Source: Marinobacterium rhizophilum
Lineage (GTDB): Bacteria > Pseudomonadota > Gammaproteobacteria > Pseudomonadales > Balneatricaceae
NCBI RefSeq assembly: GCF_024397915.1
Contig: NZ_CP073347.1
Location: 4,278,001 to 4,342,000 of the forward strand
Length of the DNA: 64,000 bases
Direction of reading: 5' to 3'
A model generated the notes under the pieces. The model was given only the letters and a program-made list of their open reading frames with translations, ran no database searches and had not been told where the DNA came from. Made by a program: the position numbers and the translations under genes. This document shows, in pieces, positions 25,422 to 34,314 of the stretch (within the stretch, counting starts at the first letter, position 1; every line of letters begins with the position of its first letter).

Positions 25422-26399
25422 TTATTCCGGGCTTTTGCCGGCGCAGCCGTGCTGCTTGTGACAGGCGTTCGCGCCGAGGCCGTGCCGGGGCGCCGTCAGA
25501 TACTGGCGTAAACGCGCGAGCTGCGCGCGCGGCATCAGTATCAGCAGGTTGCCGCTAAAGACCAGCGCCACGCCGAGCAGGGCTTCGGGTGTCCACTGGT
25601 AACCCTCGAAAAGGGTTGAAACCCCCAGCGCGACGATGGGAAACAAGACCATGGTGTAGGCGGCCCGATCGGCACCGATGCGCCCGAGCAGGGTCAGGAA
25701 ACAGCCAAATGCCAGCACCGAGCCGAACAGGGCCAGGTACAGCAGGGAGCCGGTATAGCGCCAGCTCAGCTCGTAGCTGAAGGGTTGGCCCTGGGCGAGG
25801 GCGATCAGGCCAAGCGCCAGGGCGCCGTAGACCATGCCATAGGCGTTGGTCTGGACCACGGGAAGGCGCATTTGCTGGTTTCGCGTCGAAATCATGTTGC
25901 CAATCGAGGCGACCAGCGTACCCAGCAGGCTTAGCAGCATGCCCTGCACGGCGGTACCGTCGGCATCCAGCTGGGAAAATTCGGGCAGGAAGACCAGGCC
26001 GATTCCCATCAGCCCGAACAGTGCACCGGCCAGCACGGAAGGGGTAGGGCGCTTGCCAAAGAACAGCGCCGCATTGGCGATATTCATCAGCACTATGGTG
26101 GAAAACACCACGGCAATCAGGCCGCTGGTCAGATCCTTGCTGGCCCAGTACACCAGCATGTAATTGAGCCCAAACAGCGTCAGCCCCTGGGCCAGTATCC
26201 ACAGATGCTGCTGCAGGCTGAAGCGCATGGGCAGCTTCCTCAACCAGCACCAGAGCAGCAGAATGGCCGCGGCGAGCGCAAAGCGATAGGCGACGGAGAC
26301 CTCCGGTGCCACTGTGCCCAGCTGCAACTTGATCGCAAAAAAGGTGGAGCCCCAGATAAAGACCGTCATCAGATAGAGTGAAGGTGTACGCATCATCAT
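25422..26399 (-). CDS. EamA (DMT) family exporter
   Basis: About 325 residues with ten predicted membrane helices in two EamA repeats; the first starts LMTVFIWGSTFFAIKLQLG and contains LNYMLVYWASKDLTSGLIAVVFST, the second starts after YGMVYGALALGLIAL. Drug/metabolite transporters of this type export amino acids and other metabolites. It diverges from the LysR gene at 26510, its likely regulator. Three ATGs in tandem begin the frame. Confidence 0.82.
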   Translation of the reverse strand: MMMRTPSLYLMTVFIWGSTFFAIKLQLGTVAPEVSVAYRFALAAAILLLWCWLRKLPMRFSLQQHLWILAQGLTLFGLNYMLVYWASKDLTSGLIAVVFSTIVLMNIANAALFFGKRPTPSVLAGALFGLMGIGLVFLPEFSQLDADGTAVQGMLLSLLGTLVASIGNMISTRNQQMRLPVVQTNAYGMVYGALALGLIALAQGQPFSYELSWRYTGSLLYLALFGSVLAFGCFLTLLGRIGADRAAYTMVLFPIVALGVSTLFEGYQWTPEALLGVALVFSGNLLILMPRAQLARLRQYLTAPRHGLGANACHKQHGCAGKSPE

Positions 26400-26509
26400 G
26401 GTGTTGTACCTGGCCAGTTGGGGTAACTGTTGCTGTTATACGCCGGCACTGTGTATTATGAAAACGAAGATTGTTTATAGAATTAATTAGGGTCTGTAAT
26501 AGTAAAGTC

Positions 26510-27391
26510 ATGGCTCGCGATATCAATATCAGTCTTGTTCGCACCTTCCTTGCCGTTGCCGAATCCGGCGGGATGACGTCGGCCGCCCGGGCGCTGAACC
26601 TGACCCAGGGCGCGGTCAGCCAGCATATCCGGCGCCTGGAGGCATTGTTCGAGGCGCCGCTGTTCGAGCGTGAAAACAAGCGGGTCCGGCTGACGCCCGA
26701 GGGTGAGCGCCTGATGGCGCGGGCCTATCGCCTGATCGCCCTGAATGATGAAACCTGGCAGCTGATGACCAAGCCGGCCTACACCGGCGAGATTCGCCTG
26801 GGCGTGCCGCTGGATATCATCCGGCCGATCATGCCGACCATCATGCGGCGCTTCAGTCGCGAGCATCCCGAGGTCAGGCTGACCCTGGTGAGCGACATGA
26901 CCGATACCCTGCTGGCGGCGTTAAAGCAGGGTGAGCTGGACCTGACGCTCACCACCGAAGGTCAGCCGGGCAAAGACGATGCCCTGTTATTGAGTGACCG
27001 GCTGGAGTGGATGGGGGCGCAGGGTGGCGAGGCCTGCTACCGGACACCGCTGCCGGTATCCCTGGGGTCCGAGTTTTGTGCATTCAGAAGCCTGGCGCTG
27101 GAGGCTCTGAACCGGGCGCAGATCGACTGGCTGGCGGTGTGCAGCGTCGGTAACCTGGAATCGATACTGGCGACCATTGAAGCGGATATGGCGATTGCAC
27201 CCTACCTGTCATCCCTGGTGCCGGATAACCTGACCGCCATCAGCAAGGATGTCGGCCTGCCGGCGCTGCCCGCCTGTTATATCAACCTGCGGATGCCGGC
27301 CTCCGGCAGTTCGCTCATCGCGCGGGAGCTGGCGCGGCACATACGCCAGGGCTTTGCGGCGCGGCAAGCGCCGGGACTCACGCAAGGCTGA
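26510..27391 (+). CDS. LysR-family transcriptional regulator
   Basis: A 293-residue LysR protein. The winged helix occupies residues 5-65 (LVRTFLAVAESGGMTSAARALNLTQGAVSQHIRRLE), and the effector domain starts near 90 (GEIRLGVPLDIIRPIMPTIMRRF). The chosen ATG at 26510 gives the usual short lead before the helix. It is divergent from the EamA exporter 110 bp away and probably controls it. Its stop is 2 bp from the end of the convergent LysR gene. Confidence 0.85.
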   Translation: MARDINISLVRTFLAVAESGGMTSAARALNLTQGAVSQHIRRLEALFEAPLFERENKRVRLTPEGERLMARAYRLIALNDETWQLMTKPAYTGEIRLGVPLDIIRPIMPTIMRRFSREHPEVRLTLVSDMTDTLLAALKQGELDLTLTTEGQPGKDDALLLSDRLEWMGAQGGEACYRTPLPVSLGSEFCAFRSLALEALNRAQIDWLAVCSVGNLESILATIEADMAIAPYLSSLVPDNLTAISKDVGLPALPACYINLRMPASGSSLIARELARHIRQGFAARQAPGLTQG

Positions 27392-27393
27392 TA

Positions 27394-28299
27394 TTACAGG
27401 TCGCCACTTGCGGCCGGATCCTTGAGTTGCGGCGCCTTTAATTGCGGCAGCAGCGCCTGAATCAGGGCATGGTTGCGATGTTCCGGCGAACAGACCCAGG
27501 AGAAACGCCGGGTCAGATTGAGGGCGGTTTCCAGCGGGATCAACTGGCCGGCGGCGACTTCGTCGGCAATGATCAGGCCCGACAGGCAACCGATCCCCAG
27601 GCCTGCACGGACGGACTGCTTGATGGCTTCGTGCCGGGTCAGCTCCAGCGCTACGCGCGGTTTCAGGCCCTGTGCCTGCATCGCTGCATCCAGTACCGCA
27701 CGGGTGCCGGAACCGGCCTCGCGCAAGATCCACTCCTGATCCGCCAGCAGGTTGGTGTCCAGCGGGCTTTTGCGCGCCAGCGGGTGGTCGGGTCCACAGA
27801 ACACTACCAGCTGGTCCGAGCGCCAGGGCACGATGTCGAGACTGGGGTGCAGGGCCGGGCCCTCGATCAGGCCCAGCTGGGCCTGGCCTTTTTCGAGCCG
27901 GCTCAGCACACCTTCGGTGTTGGTGATTTCCAGCTTGGCGTCGGCGTCGGGGTGCTGGCGGCGAAACCGCGCGATCATCCCGGGCAGCAGGTAACTGGCG
28001 ATGGTGACGCTGGCGGCGATGCGCAGAATGCCGGCGATACGGCGGTCATCCGGCTGGGTCAGACTGTCGCTCAGGTTGAGTATCTGGCGCACCCGGGGCA
28101 GTATGGTTTGCCCCGCATCGGTGACGACCAGCTCGCGGCCGACACGCTCCAGCACGCTGTATCCCAGGGCGCGCTCCAGTTCCTTGAGGGCCTGGCTGGC
28201 GGCTGACTGGCTGATGGCTTGCTCCTGCGCGGCCAGCCCTAGCCGGCCCAGGCGTACGGTGGCTTCAAACAGTCGCAATTGCCGCAGGCTTAGATTCAT
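27394..28299 (-). CDS. LysR-family regulator of the YeiE type
   Basis: A 301-residue LysR regulator with LRQLRLFEATVRLGRLGLAAQEQAISQSAASQALKELE (residues 5-42, in two pieces) and an effector domain from 90 including GILRIAASVTIASYLLPGMI and REAGSGTRAVLDAA. It is close to the CysB/YeiE branch and diverges from a yeiH-type gene 94 bp away, the same arrangement as yeiE-yeiH in E. coli. YeiE homologues are linked to sulfite sensing, which fits the sulfur theme. The ligand is by analogy only. Confidence 0.82.
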   Translation of the reverse strand: MNLSLRQLRLFEATVRLGRLGLAAQEQAISQSAASQALKELERALGYSVLERVGRELVVTDAGQTILPRVRQILNLSDSLTQPDDRRIAGILRIAASVTIASYLLPGMIARFRRQHPDADAKLEITNTEGVLSRLEKGQAQLGLIEGPALHPSLDIVPWRSDQLVVFCGPDHPLARKSPLDTNLLADQEWILREAGSGTRAVLDAAMQAQGLKPRVALELTRHEAIKQSVRAGLGIGCLSGLIIADEVAAGQLIPLETALNLTRRFSWVCSPEHRNHALIQALLPQLKAPQLKDPAASGDL

Positions 28300-28337
28300 C
28301 TGTTTTTCTTAACTGTTATGTAAGTAAAATCCAATAT

Positions 28338-28363
28338 ACTTATAGTTTTCTCGATTATAAAGT
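28338..28363. promoter_or_regulatory. Candidate LysR operator in the yeiE-yeiH intergenic region
   Basis: ACTTATA and TATAAAGT form an imperfect inverted repeat (one extra A) separated by 11 bases, in the middle of the 94-bp divergent region. Position and symmetry suit a LysR box; not otherwise supported. Confidence 0.4.
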
Positions 28364-28393
28364 CCTCCCTAACTGGAATAAGGGGACGACTGC

Positions 28394-29371
28394 ATGCTCA
28401 TTCGACTATTGCTTATTGCCGTTGCCGCGACGGCGCTGGCGCAAACCGAATCCTTCGCCGCGATCGGCCTGAGCGCACTGCCGCTGGCGATCCTGATGGG
28501 CATCACCTATGGCAACGTCGCGCAGCCTGAAAACAAGGGCCGCGATGCCGCCGTGCTGGCGTTCAGCCAGCAAAAGCTGCTGCGCCTGGGGATTATCCTG
28601 TTCGGCTTTAACCTCAGCTTTCAGCAGATCGCGGCGGTGGGGTATCAGGCCATCCTGCTCGACATGATCGTTATAGCCGTGGTGCTGTCGCTGGGTATTT
28701 TTGTGGGTATCAGGCTGTTTCGCCTGCCGCGGGAAGTCGCCATCCTGACCTCGGTGGGCAGCGCGATCTGCGGCGCCGCCGCCATCATGGCGACCGAGCC
28801 GGTCATTCGCGCCAAGGAGCGGGATGTCACCGTGGCGGTGGCCACCGTGGTGCTGTTCGGTACCCTGGCGATGTTCAGTTATCCGGTTATTTACAGTTTC
28901 GTTGGCATGGATCCGTCACTCTTCGGTATCTATATCGGCAGCACGGTGCATGAAGTGGCGCAGGCCGTGGCGGCCGGGCAGTCCATTGGCGGGGAGGCCA
29001 TGCAGAATGCCGTTGTGGCCAAGCTGATTCGCGTCATGTTGCTGGCGCCGGTCGTCATCGCTCTGGGCAGCCTGTACTTTCGCCAGGCCAGCGACAGCGG
29101 TGAGCGCCGACCGGTACCCATTCCCTGGTTCGTCTTCGGGTTTATTGCCACGGCGGCACTCAACAGTGTGCTGATGCTGCCAGCGATTGTGCTGGAAGGA
29201 CTGCAGCTGGCGTCTCAGCTGAGCCTGGCCATCGCCATGGCGGCACTGGGCATCAAGACCCGCTGGGCCACCATTCGCCAGGCTGGCATCAAGCCGCTGG
29301 CGCTGTCACTGGTGCTCTTCGTGGTGCTGATGCTGGGTGGTTTTGGCCTGAATGTGCTGTTTTATGGCTGA
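28394..29371 (+). CDS. YeiH/UPF0324 family inner-membrane protein, putative sulfite/sulfate exporter
   Basis: A 325-residue polytopic protein with about ten helices. YeiH-family blocks seen: PLAILMGITYGN, LRLGIILFGFNLSFQQIAAVG, the conserved SAICGAAAIMATEPVI, GTLAMFSYPVIY and STVHEVAQAVAAGQSI with a membrane histidine and glutamate. Homologues accompany sulfonate catabolism genes in other bacteria as putative sulfite or sulfate exporters. It is preceded by AAGGGGACGACTGC and divergent from its YeiE-like regulator. It could relieve sulfite from the taurine pathway; untested. Confidence 0.82.
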   Translation: MLIRLLLIAVAATALAQTESFAAIGLSALPLAILMGITYGNVAQPENKGRDAAVLAFSQQKLLRLGIILFGFNLSFQQIAAVGYQAILLDMIVIAVVLSLGIFVGIRLFRLPREVAILTSVGSAICGAAAIMATEPVIRAKERDVTVAVATVVLFGTLAMFSYPVIYSFVGMDPSLFGIYIGSTVHEVAQAVAAGQSIGGEAMQNAVVAKLIRVMLLAPVVIALGSLYFRQASDSGERRPVPIPWFVFGFIATAALNSVLMLPAIVLEGLQLASQLSLAIAMAALGIKTRWATIRQAGIKPLALSLVLFVVLMLGGFGLNVLFYG

Positions 29372-29946
29372 GCTGCAACGGGAGCCGGGGCCGCTGGCCA
29401 GGTTCCCGCTGTTGAATTCTCTGGGCCTGCGGGCCGGGTCAATCAGGAGGTTGACCGTCTGGTAAAATTACTGCTATGTTTCTGGACTCCAAACGCAGGC
29501 AAAACAATAAAAAGGTCCTGATCATGGTTGGCACCAGAGTGCGATCCCCTGCATCCTGTCAGCGTCCTGGGCGCTATCGCGTACTGGCGTTTGGCGGCCA
29601 GTTGGTCGCTGCCGCCATCAAGCCGCTGTCTGTCCTGCTGGCCTGTTGCCGGGCTAGCCTGTCCGAAACCTGCGGCCACAGCCTGTGTGTGCGTCCCCCT
29701 TCCTTGCTGTCCATCCACCTGTTTAATCAGCAACAAAGCTGCCTGTTCGCTCTTATCAAGTCCTGATCCTCTGCACCTGCTCATCCGCCGGGTGATGCCT
29801 GCGCGCGCCTGTTGTTAATGCTGCGCGGCTGTAACCCCGGGATTGGCCCCCTTCTTGCCTGAATTTTACCGTCCGTGGCGCTGCCTTCAGATCCGAACGC
29901 AGGACGGTAATTCGAGATCGCCCGTTAATACCTCAAGGAGTTCAGC
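29372..29946. other. 575-bp intergenic region upstream of codA with promoter and inverted repeat
   Basis: No credible gene; two short overlapping frames lack RBS and family features. A promoter candidate TTGACC (29451-29456) with TATGTT (29475-29480, preceded by TGC) at 18 bp would give a leader of about 460 nt. Near its end, GAATTTTACCGTCC (29861-29874) and GGACGGTAATTC (29902-29913) form an inverted repeat with one unpaired T. The long leader may hold regulation of codAB. Confidence 0.4.
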
Positions 29947-31227
29947 ATGCTGGATATGCTCGTGCGCAACGTCAACCTGCCCGATGGCCGCAAAGGCGCA
30001 GATATCGCCATCCGGGGCGGGCGTATCGTTGAAATTTCCGCCGCCATTGCGGCGCCGGCCGTGACAGAAATCGATGGCCGGGGGCAGCTGGCAACAGCGC
30101 CCTTCGTCGACAGCCACTTTCACCTGGACTCGGCGCTCAGCGTGGGTCAGCCGCGCCTGAACGCCAGCGGAACCCTGCTGGAGGGCATCGCCCTGTGGGG
30201 CGAGCTAAAGCCTCAGCTAACGGTGGAGGCCATCAAGGCGCGGGCGCTGGAAATGTGCCGCTGGTCCATCGCCCGCGGCACCCTGGCGATTCGCAGTCAT
30301 GTGGATATCTGCGACGACCGCCTGCTGGCCGTGGAGGCCCTGCTGGAAGTGCGTGAGGAGATGAAACCTTACATCGATCTGCAGCTGGTGGCCTTCCCCC
30401 AAGACGGTTACTACCGTTACCCCCGTTCCCATGAAAACCTGCTGCGGGCGCTCGACAAGGGGGTGGATGTGGTGGGCGGGATTCCGCATTTCGAGCGCAC
30501 CATGGCGGAGGGGGCTGCCTCGGTCAGGGCCCTGTGCGAAATCGCCGCGCAGCGCGGGCTGCGCGTCGACATGCACTGCGACGAGAGCGATGACCCGCTG
30601 TCCCGCCATATTGAGGTGCTGGCCGCAGAAAGCCGGCGGCTGGGGCTGGAGGGGCGGGTCTGTGGCTCCCACCTGACCTCGATGCACTCCATGGACAACT
30701 ACTACGTCAGCAAGCTGCTGCCGCTGATGCGCGAATCCGGCGTGCATGCCATTGCCAATCCACTGATCAATATCACCCTGCAGGGGCGTCACGATACCTA
30801 CCCCAGGCGCCGTGGCATGACGCGGGTGCCGGAGATGCTGCAGGCGGGTATCAATGTCGCCTTTGGCCACGATTGCGTGATGGACCCCTGGTACAGCTAT
30901 GGCAGCCACGACATGCTGGATGTGGCCCACATGGGCGCGCACGTGGCCCAAATGACGGGCCTGGACGCGATGTCGCAGGCCTTTGCCGCGGTGACCGAAA
31001 ACGGTGCCAGGGCCCTTGGGTTACAGGATTACGGCCTGGATGTGGGCAAGCCCGCCGACCTGGTGATTCTGCAGGCCAGCAGCGTTGTCGAAGCGCTGCA
31101 ACTGCGCCCGGCACGGCTCTACGTGATTCGTCGTGGCAGGGTGATCGCCAAAACGCCGGCCGCCGTGCCCCGGGTCATGCTGGAAGATTCGACCACGGAT
31201 ATCCATTTTTCCAAGGGGCTCTTTTAG
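29947..31227 (+). CDS. codA: Cytosine deaminase-type amidohydrolase
   Basis: A 426-residue metal-dependent amidohydrolase of the CodA group, which deaminates cytosine to uracil. Seen: metal histidines in FVDSHFHLD (about residue 55-63), HCDESDDPLSRHIE near 210, SHLTSMHSMDNYYVSKLL, NPLINITLQGRHDTYPRRRG, and the metal aspartate in FGHDCVMDPWYSYG near 310. The start at 29947 follows AAGGAGTTCAGC. Its partner codB is 140 bp downstream. Creatinine or other N-ring deaminases are alternatives, but the cytosine permease supports CodA. Confidence 0.88.
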   Translation: MLDMLVRNVNLPDGRKGADIAIRGGRIVEISAAIAAPAVTEIDGRGQLATAPFVDSHFHLDSALSVGQPRLNASGTLLEGIALWGELKPQLTVEAIKARALEMCRWSIARGTLAIRSHVDICDDRLLAVEALLEVREEMKPYIDLQLVAFPQDGYYRYPRSHENLLRALDKGVDVVGGIPHFERTMAEGAASVRALCEIAAQRGLRVDMHCDESDDPLSRHIEVLAAESRRLGLEGRVCGSHLTSMHSMDNYYVSKLLPLMRESGVHAIANPLINITLQGRHDTYPRRRGMTRVPEMLQAGINVAFGHDCVMDPWYSYGSHDMLDVAHMGAHVAQMTGLDAMSQAFAAVTENGARALGLQDYGLDVGKPADLVILQASSVVEALQLRPARLYVIRRGRVIAKTPAAVPRVMLEDSTTDIHFSKGLF

Positions 31228-31367
31228 TGCCCGCGGGCCGGTTTTTATAGCGAGGCCGGCACCAGGCGCATTTTTCAGCGAGGTTGTCTCGATAGACCAA
31301 ACGCAAGAACCCGGTGGCGTCGCCGGCAAGACGGTGGCGCCCAGTATCCCAAAGAGGAGGCATTTCA

Positions 31368-32672
31368 ATGTCTGATCGGCAAGAAAATAACAATTATGCT
31401 GCTGCACATGATGACTATGCACTAACCCCCGTCCCGGAACATTCCCGCCGTGGCCTGCTGTCCATGTCGGCGGTCATGCTGGGGTTTACCTTTTTCGCCG
31501 CCAGCATGTGGACCGGCGGCACCCTGGGGCAGGGCTTCAGACTCTGGCCTGACCTTATTATCGTGATTCTGGCCGGCAACCTGATTCTGGGGGCCTACGG
31601 TGCGCTGCTCGGCTATGCGGCGGCGAAAACCAACCTTTCGACCCATATACTGGCCCGCTATGCCTTTGGCAGCCTGGGTTCGAAGCTGCCATCCATGATG
31701 CTGGCGATTACGCAGATCGGCTGGTTCGGCGTCGGGGTCGCGATGTTTGCCTACCCTATCAACAAGTTCATGGACATTCCCAACCTGCCATTGATCCTGG
31801 GCGGCGGGATCGTCATGACCTATACCGTTGTGGTGGGGTTCAAGGCGATTGAATGGCTCAGCGCCATTGCGGTGCCCGCGATTCTGATTCTGGGCTTTAC
31901 TTCCGTCGCCACGGCGATATCGGATACCGAGGGTGGCCTGGATACGCTGATGAGCCTGAATCCGGCGCAAAGCATGAGCATGGCTGTGGGCATTGCCCTG
32001 GCGGTAGGGTCCTTTATCAGTGGCGCCACGCTGACGCCGGACTTCGTGCGCTACGCCAGGAACCGCCGTGTCGGCGTTATCGCCACCCTGATCGGCTTCA
32101 CCTTTGGCAACAGCCTGATGTTCGTCTTTGGTGCTGTCGGTGCGACCGCAACCGGCATGGCGGATATTGCCGAGGTGCTGGCGTACCAGGGGTTGCTGGG
32201 GGCGGGCATTGCGCTGCTGGTGCTCAATATCTGGACCACCAACGACAACGCGCTCTACGCCGCAGGTCTGGGCCTGACCAATATTACCGGCCTGAAACGG
32301 GTGCACCTGGTGCTGGCCGCCGGTGCCGTGGGGACGCTGCTGGCGGACTTCCTGTACAACAACTTCGTCAGCTGGCTGGTGTTCCTGAGCGTGTCGCTGC
32401 CCCCGATCGGCGGCATCATCATTGGCGACTTTTACCTGCGCTGCAAGGCGCACTATCCCGCCCCCGCAGGCTGCGATTTCAAGCGCATCAACTGGGCTGC
32501 CATGGCTGCCTGGGCTTGCGCCATCTGCGTGTCGGTACTGTCGCCCGATGACGGTCTTTTCAGTATCGCCCCGCTGAACGCGATCCTCACTGCGATGGTC
32601 GCCCAGGTGCTGTTTTACAAGGTGATATACCGCAAGGACGCGGCAGCCCTGGGCAGTGCTGCCCGCAGCTAA
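31368..32672 (+). CDS. codB: Cytosine permease
   Basis: A 434-residue NCS1-family permease with twelve membrane helices. The CodB block starting LTPVPEHSRRGLLSMSAVML precedes helix 1, and NIWTTNDNALYAAGLGL lies in the eighth to ninth helix region. It imports cytosine for CodA. ATG at 31368 follows AAAGAGGAGGCATTTCA. The longer frame from 31314 is not needed. Confidence 0.9.
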   Translation: MSDRQENNNYAAAHDDYALTPVPEHSRRGLLSMSAVMLGFTFFAASMWTGGTLGQGFRLWPDLIIVILAGNLILGAYGALLGYAAAKTNLSTHILARYAFGSLGSKLPSMMLAITQIGWFGVGVAMFAYPINKFMDIPNLPLILGGGIVMTYTVVVGFKAIEWLSAIAVPAILILGFTSVATAISDTEGGLDTLMSLNPAQSMSMAVGIALAVGSFISGATLTPDFVRYARNRRVGVIATLIGFTFGNSLMFVFGAVGATATGMADIAEVLAYQGLLGAGIALLVLNIWTTNDNALYAAGLGLTNITGLKRVHLVLAAGAVGTLLADFLYNNFVSWLVFLSVSLPPIGGIIIGDFYLRCKAHYPAPAGCDFKRINWAAMAAWACAICVSVLSPDDGLFSIAPLNAILTAMVAQVLFYKVIYRKDAAALGSAARS

Positions 32673-32758
32673 AGAGTCCTTCCGGGCTGGGGGTCTGCAG
32701 TCGCCCTCAGCCCTTACTGTCTCCCCGCTGCGTTTATGTCGAACGCGGCCCGTCGGGC

Positions 32759-33127
32759 TCAGTCCCGCAGGGTCAGCATGTTGCCGTGCAATTGCTCCAG
32801 CAATCCGTTGAGTCGCTTGATCTGGGCGGCGGTCAGCCCCTGGAAGCAGCGCTTGAAGATACCGCTCACCGATTCACGCACCAGCTCCAGGCGCTCGCGC
32901 CCCTGCGGTGTCATGGATGCCAGGGTCACGCGCCCGTCGGTGGGCGAGGTGATCAGCTCGATCAGCCCCTGGTCACGCATGCGGTAGAGGATCTTGGTGG
33001 CGGTGGGTAGCTTGGATACGGCCTGGTCGGCAATCTCCGAGATGCTGAGGCGGTGCTGTTCCATCAGAATCATCATGATGCGCCAGCGCGGCACATCCAT
33101 ATCGATTTTCTTCAGTACCCGCTCCAT
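32759..33127 (-). pseudogene. MarR-family regulator, 5' end replaced
   Basis: The frame encodes a MarR winged helix: MERVLKKIDMDVPRWRIMMI, LSISEIADQAVSKLPTATKIL and the wing TSPTDGRVTLASMTPQG. Started at ATG 33127 it gives 122 residues, about 25 short of normal; the frame runs further upstream only by reading the complement of an AraC fragment. The missing first dimerisation helix suggests the original 5' end was lost in a recombination at about 33130. The remaining protein may be unstable. It could once have controlled codAB or a lost neighbour. Confidence 0.6.
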
Positions 33128-33128
33128 T

Positions 33129-33287
33129 GTGGACCAGGCGCGGGACTCTATAGATGCGCACCTGGGCGAGAGTATCAGCCTGGCGGACCTGGCCTGCTGT
33201 GTGGGGGTCACCGCACGCACGCTGCAGAACGGCTTTCAGCGCTTTCTGGATTGCACCCCGACGGAGTACATACGCGAATTTCCGTAA
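33129..33287 (+). pseudogene. AraC-family DNA-binding fragment
   Basis: About 52 codons on the plus strand encode the first helix-turn-helix of an AraC regulator (ARDSIDAHLGESISLADLA, VTARTLQNGFQRFL, CTPTEYIRE) and then stop at TAA 33285-33287. The ligand domain and the second helix-turn-helix are absent. It abuts the truncated MarR gene head to head, so both are scars of one rearrangement. Confidence 0.7.
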
Positions 33288-33336
33288 TCCAGATTCATTG
33301 CCGTGGTTAACGGCTGCTACTGAGGTTCGCTGCGTG

Positions 33337-34224
33337 CTACAGCGTCAGCCGGGGCTCTATATAGTCGAGATAGGCCGAGATACGCGACGAAAGCGCCGTA
33401 TTTCTGTAGTACACCGCCTGTACCCGTTCGCGCCGGTTGGGGCTGACCATTTCGTGCTCAAGGATTGTGATCAGCCGGCCCTGCGCCAGGTCCTCCGCGA
33501 TCATGAAGCGGGAGAGCAGGGCGATGCCCTGACCGGCCAGGCAGAGCTGGCGTATGGTTTCGCCGCTGCTGGCGCAGAGGCTCGGCTGGATCTCGAGAGG
33601 CTCGGCCAGAGGCCAGCGATTCAGGCTGGGCGTTTCGGCAAAACCGATCAGGTCGTGGGACTGTAGCTCAGCGGGGGTTGCGGGGATACCGGCACTTTTC
33701 AGGTAGTCCGGGCTGGCAACGATATGCAGCGGGCTGCGACCGAGTACGCGGGCGTGCAGGTTGGAATCGCTCAGCTCGCCGATGCGGATGGCGACATCGG
33801 TGCGCCGCTCGATCAGGTCGATGATGCTCTCGCTGGTCATCAGTTCCAGCTGAACCTCGGGGTAGCTGGCCCGAAAACCGCCCGTCAGCGGTACCAGCTG
33901 GTGCAGGAGAAAGGGGGTGGCGGCATCCACCCGCAGCCTGCCCGAGGGCGTCCCTTTCAGGGTGCGCAACAGGTCTTCCGCCTCCGCCAGCCGGTCCAGC
34001 CCGGCGCGTGCGGCCTCTATAAACAGCCGGCCCTCTTCGGTCAGCTCAATGCGCCGGGTCGTGCGATTGAGCAGGGTGCAGTCCAGTTCGTTTTCCAGGC
34101 GCGTCACGGCACGGGAGACCCGGGCGACCTGCAGGTCCAGCTGCCGGGCCGCGGCCGAGAAGCCACCGCTGTCGATCACTGCGAGCAGTATCTCCAGGTC
34201 GTCTGTACGGGAGATTATTGTCAT
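33337..34224 (-). CDS. LysR-family transcriptional regulator
   Basis: A 295-residue LysR regulator with the winged helix at residues 8-66 (EILLAVIDSGGFSAAARQL, VARVSRAVTRLENELDCTLLNRTTRRIELT) and an effector domain with SGRLRVDAATPFLLHQLVP and TDVAIRIGELSDSNLHARVLG, the pattern of the DhcR/YafC-like branch. It diverges from the MFS exporter 90 bp away, its probable target. The effector is unknown. Confidence 0.85.
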   Translation of the reverse strand: MTIISRTDDLEILLAVIDSGGFSAAARQLDLQVARVSRAVTRLENELDCTLLNRTTRRIELTEEGRLFIEAARAGLDRLAEAEDLLRTLKGTPSGRLRVDAATPFLLHQLVPLTGGFRASYPEVQLELMTSESIIDLIERRTDVAIRIGELSDSNLHARVLGRSPLHIVASPDYLKSAGIPATPAELQSHDLIGFAETPSLNRWPLAEPLEIQPSLCASSGETIRQLCLAGQGIALLSRFMIAEDLAQGRLITILEHEMVSPNRRERVQAVYYRNTALSSRISAYLDYIEPRLTL

Positions 34225-34314
34225 AAGTGTAAAAGTACTTTGTGATTAGTGATATTTTTTAGAAAAATATCACCGGGCATACTCCTCCGCAACCTGAACC
34301 CAGAGGAGTTTGTC

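Noticed and set aside
29476..29818. Overlapping short frames upstream of codA
   Set aside because: Different frames overlap, composition is unlike neighbours, and no RBS or family match is visible.
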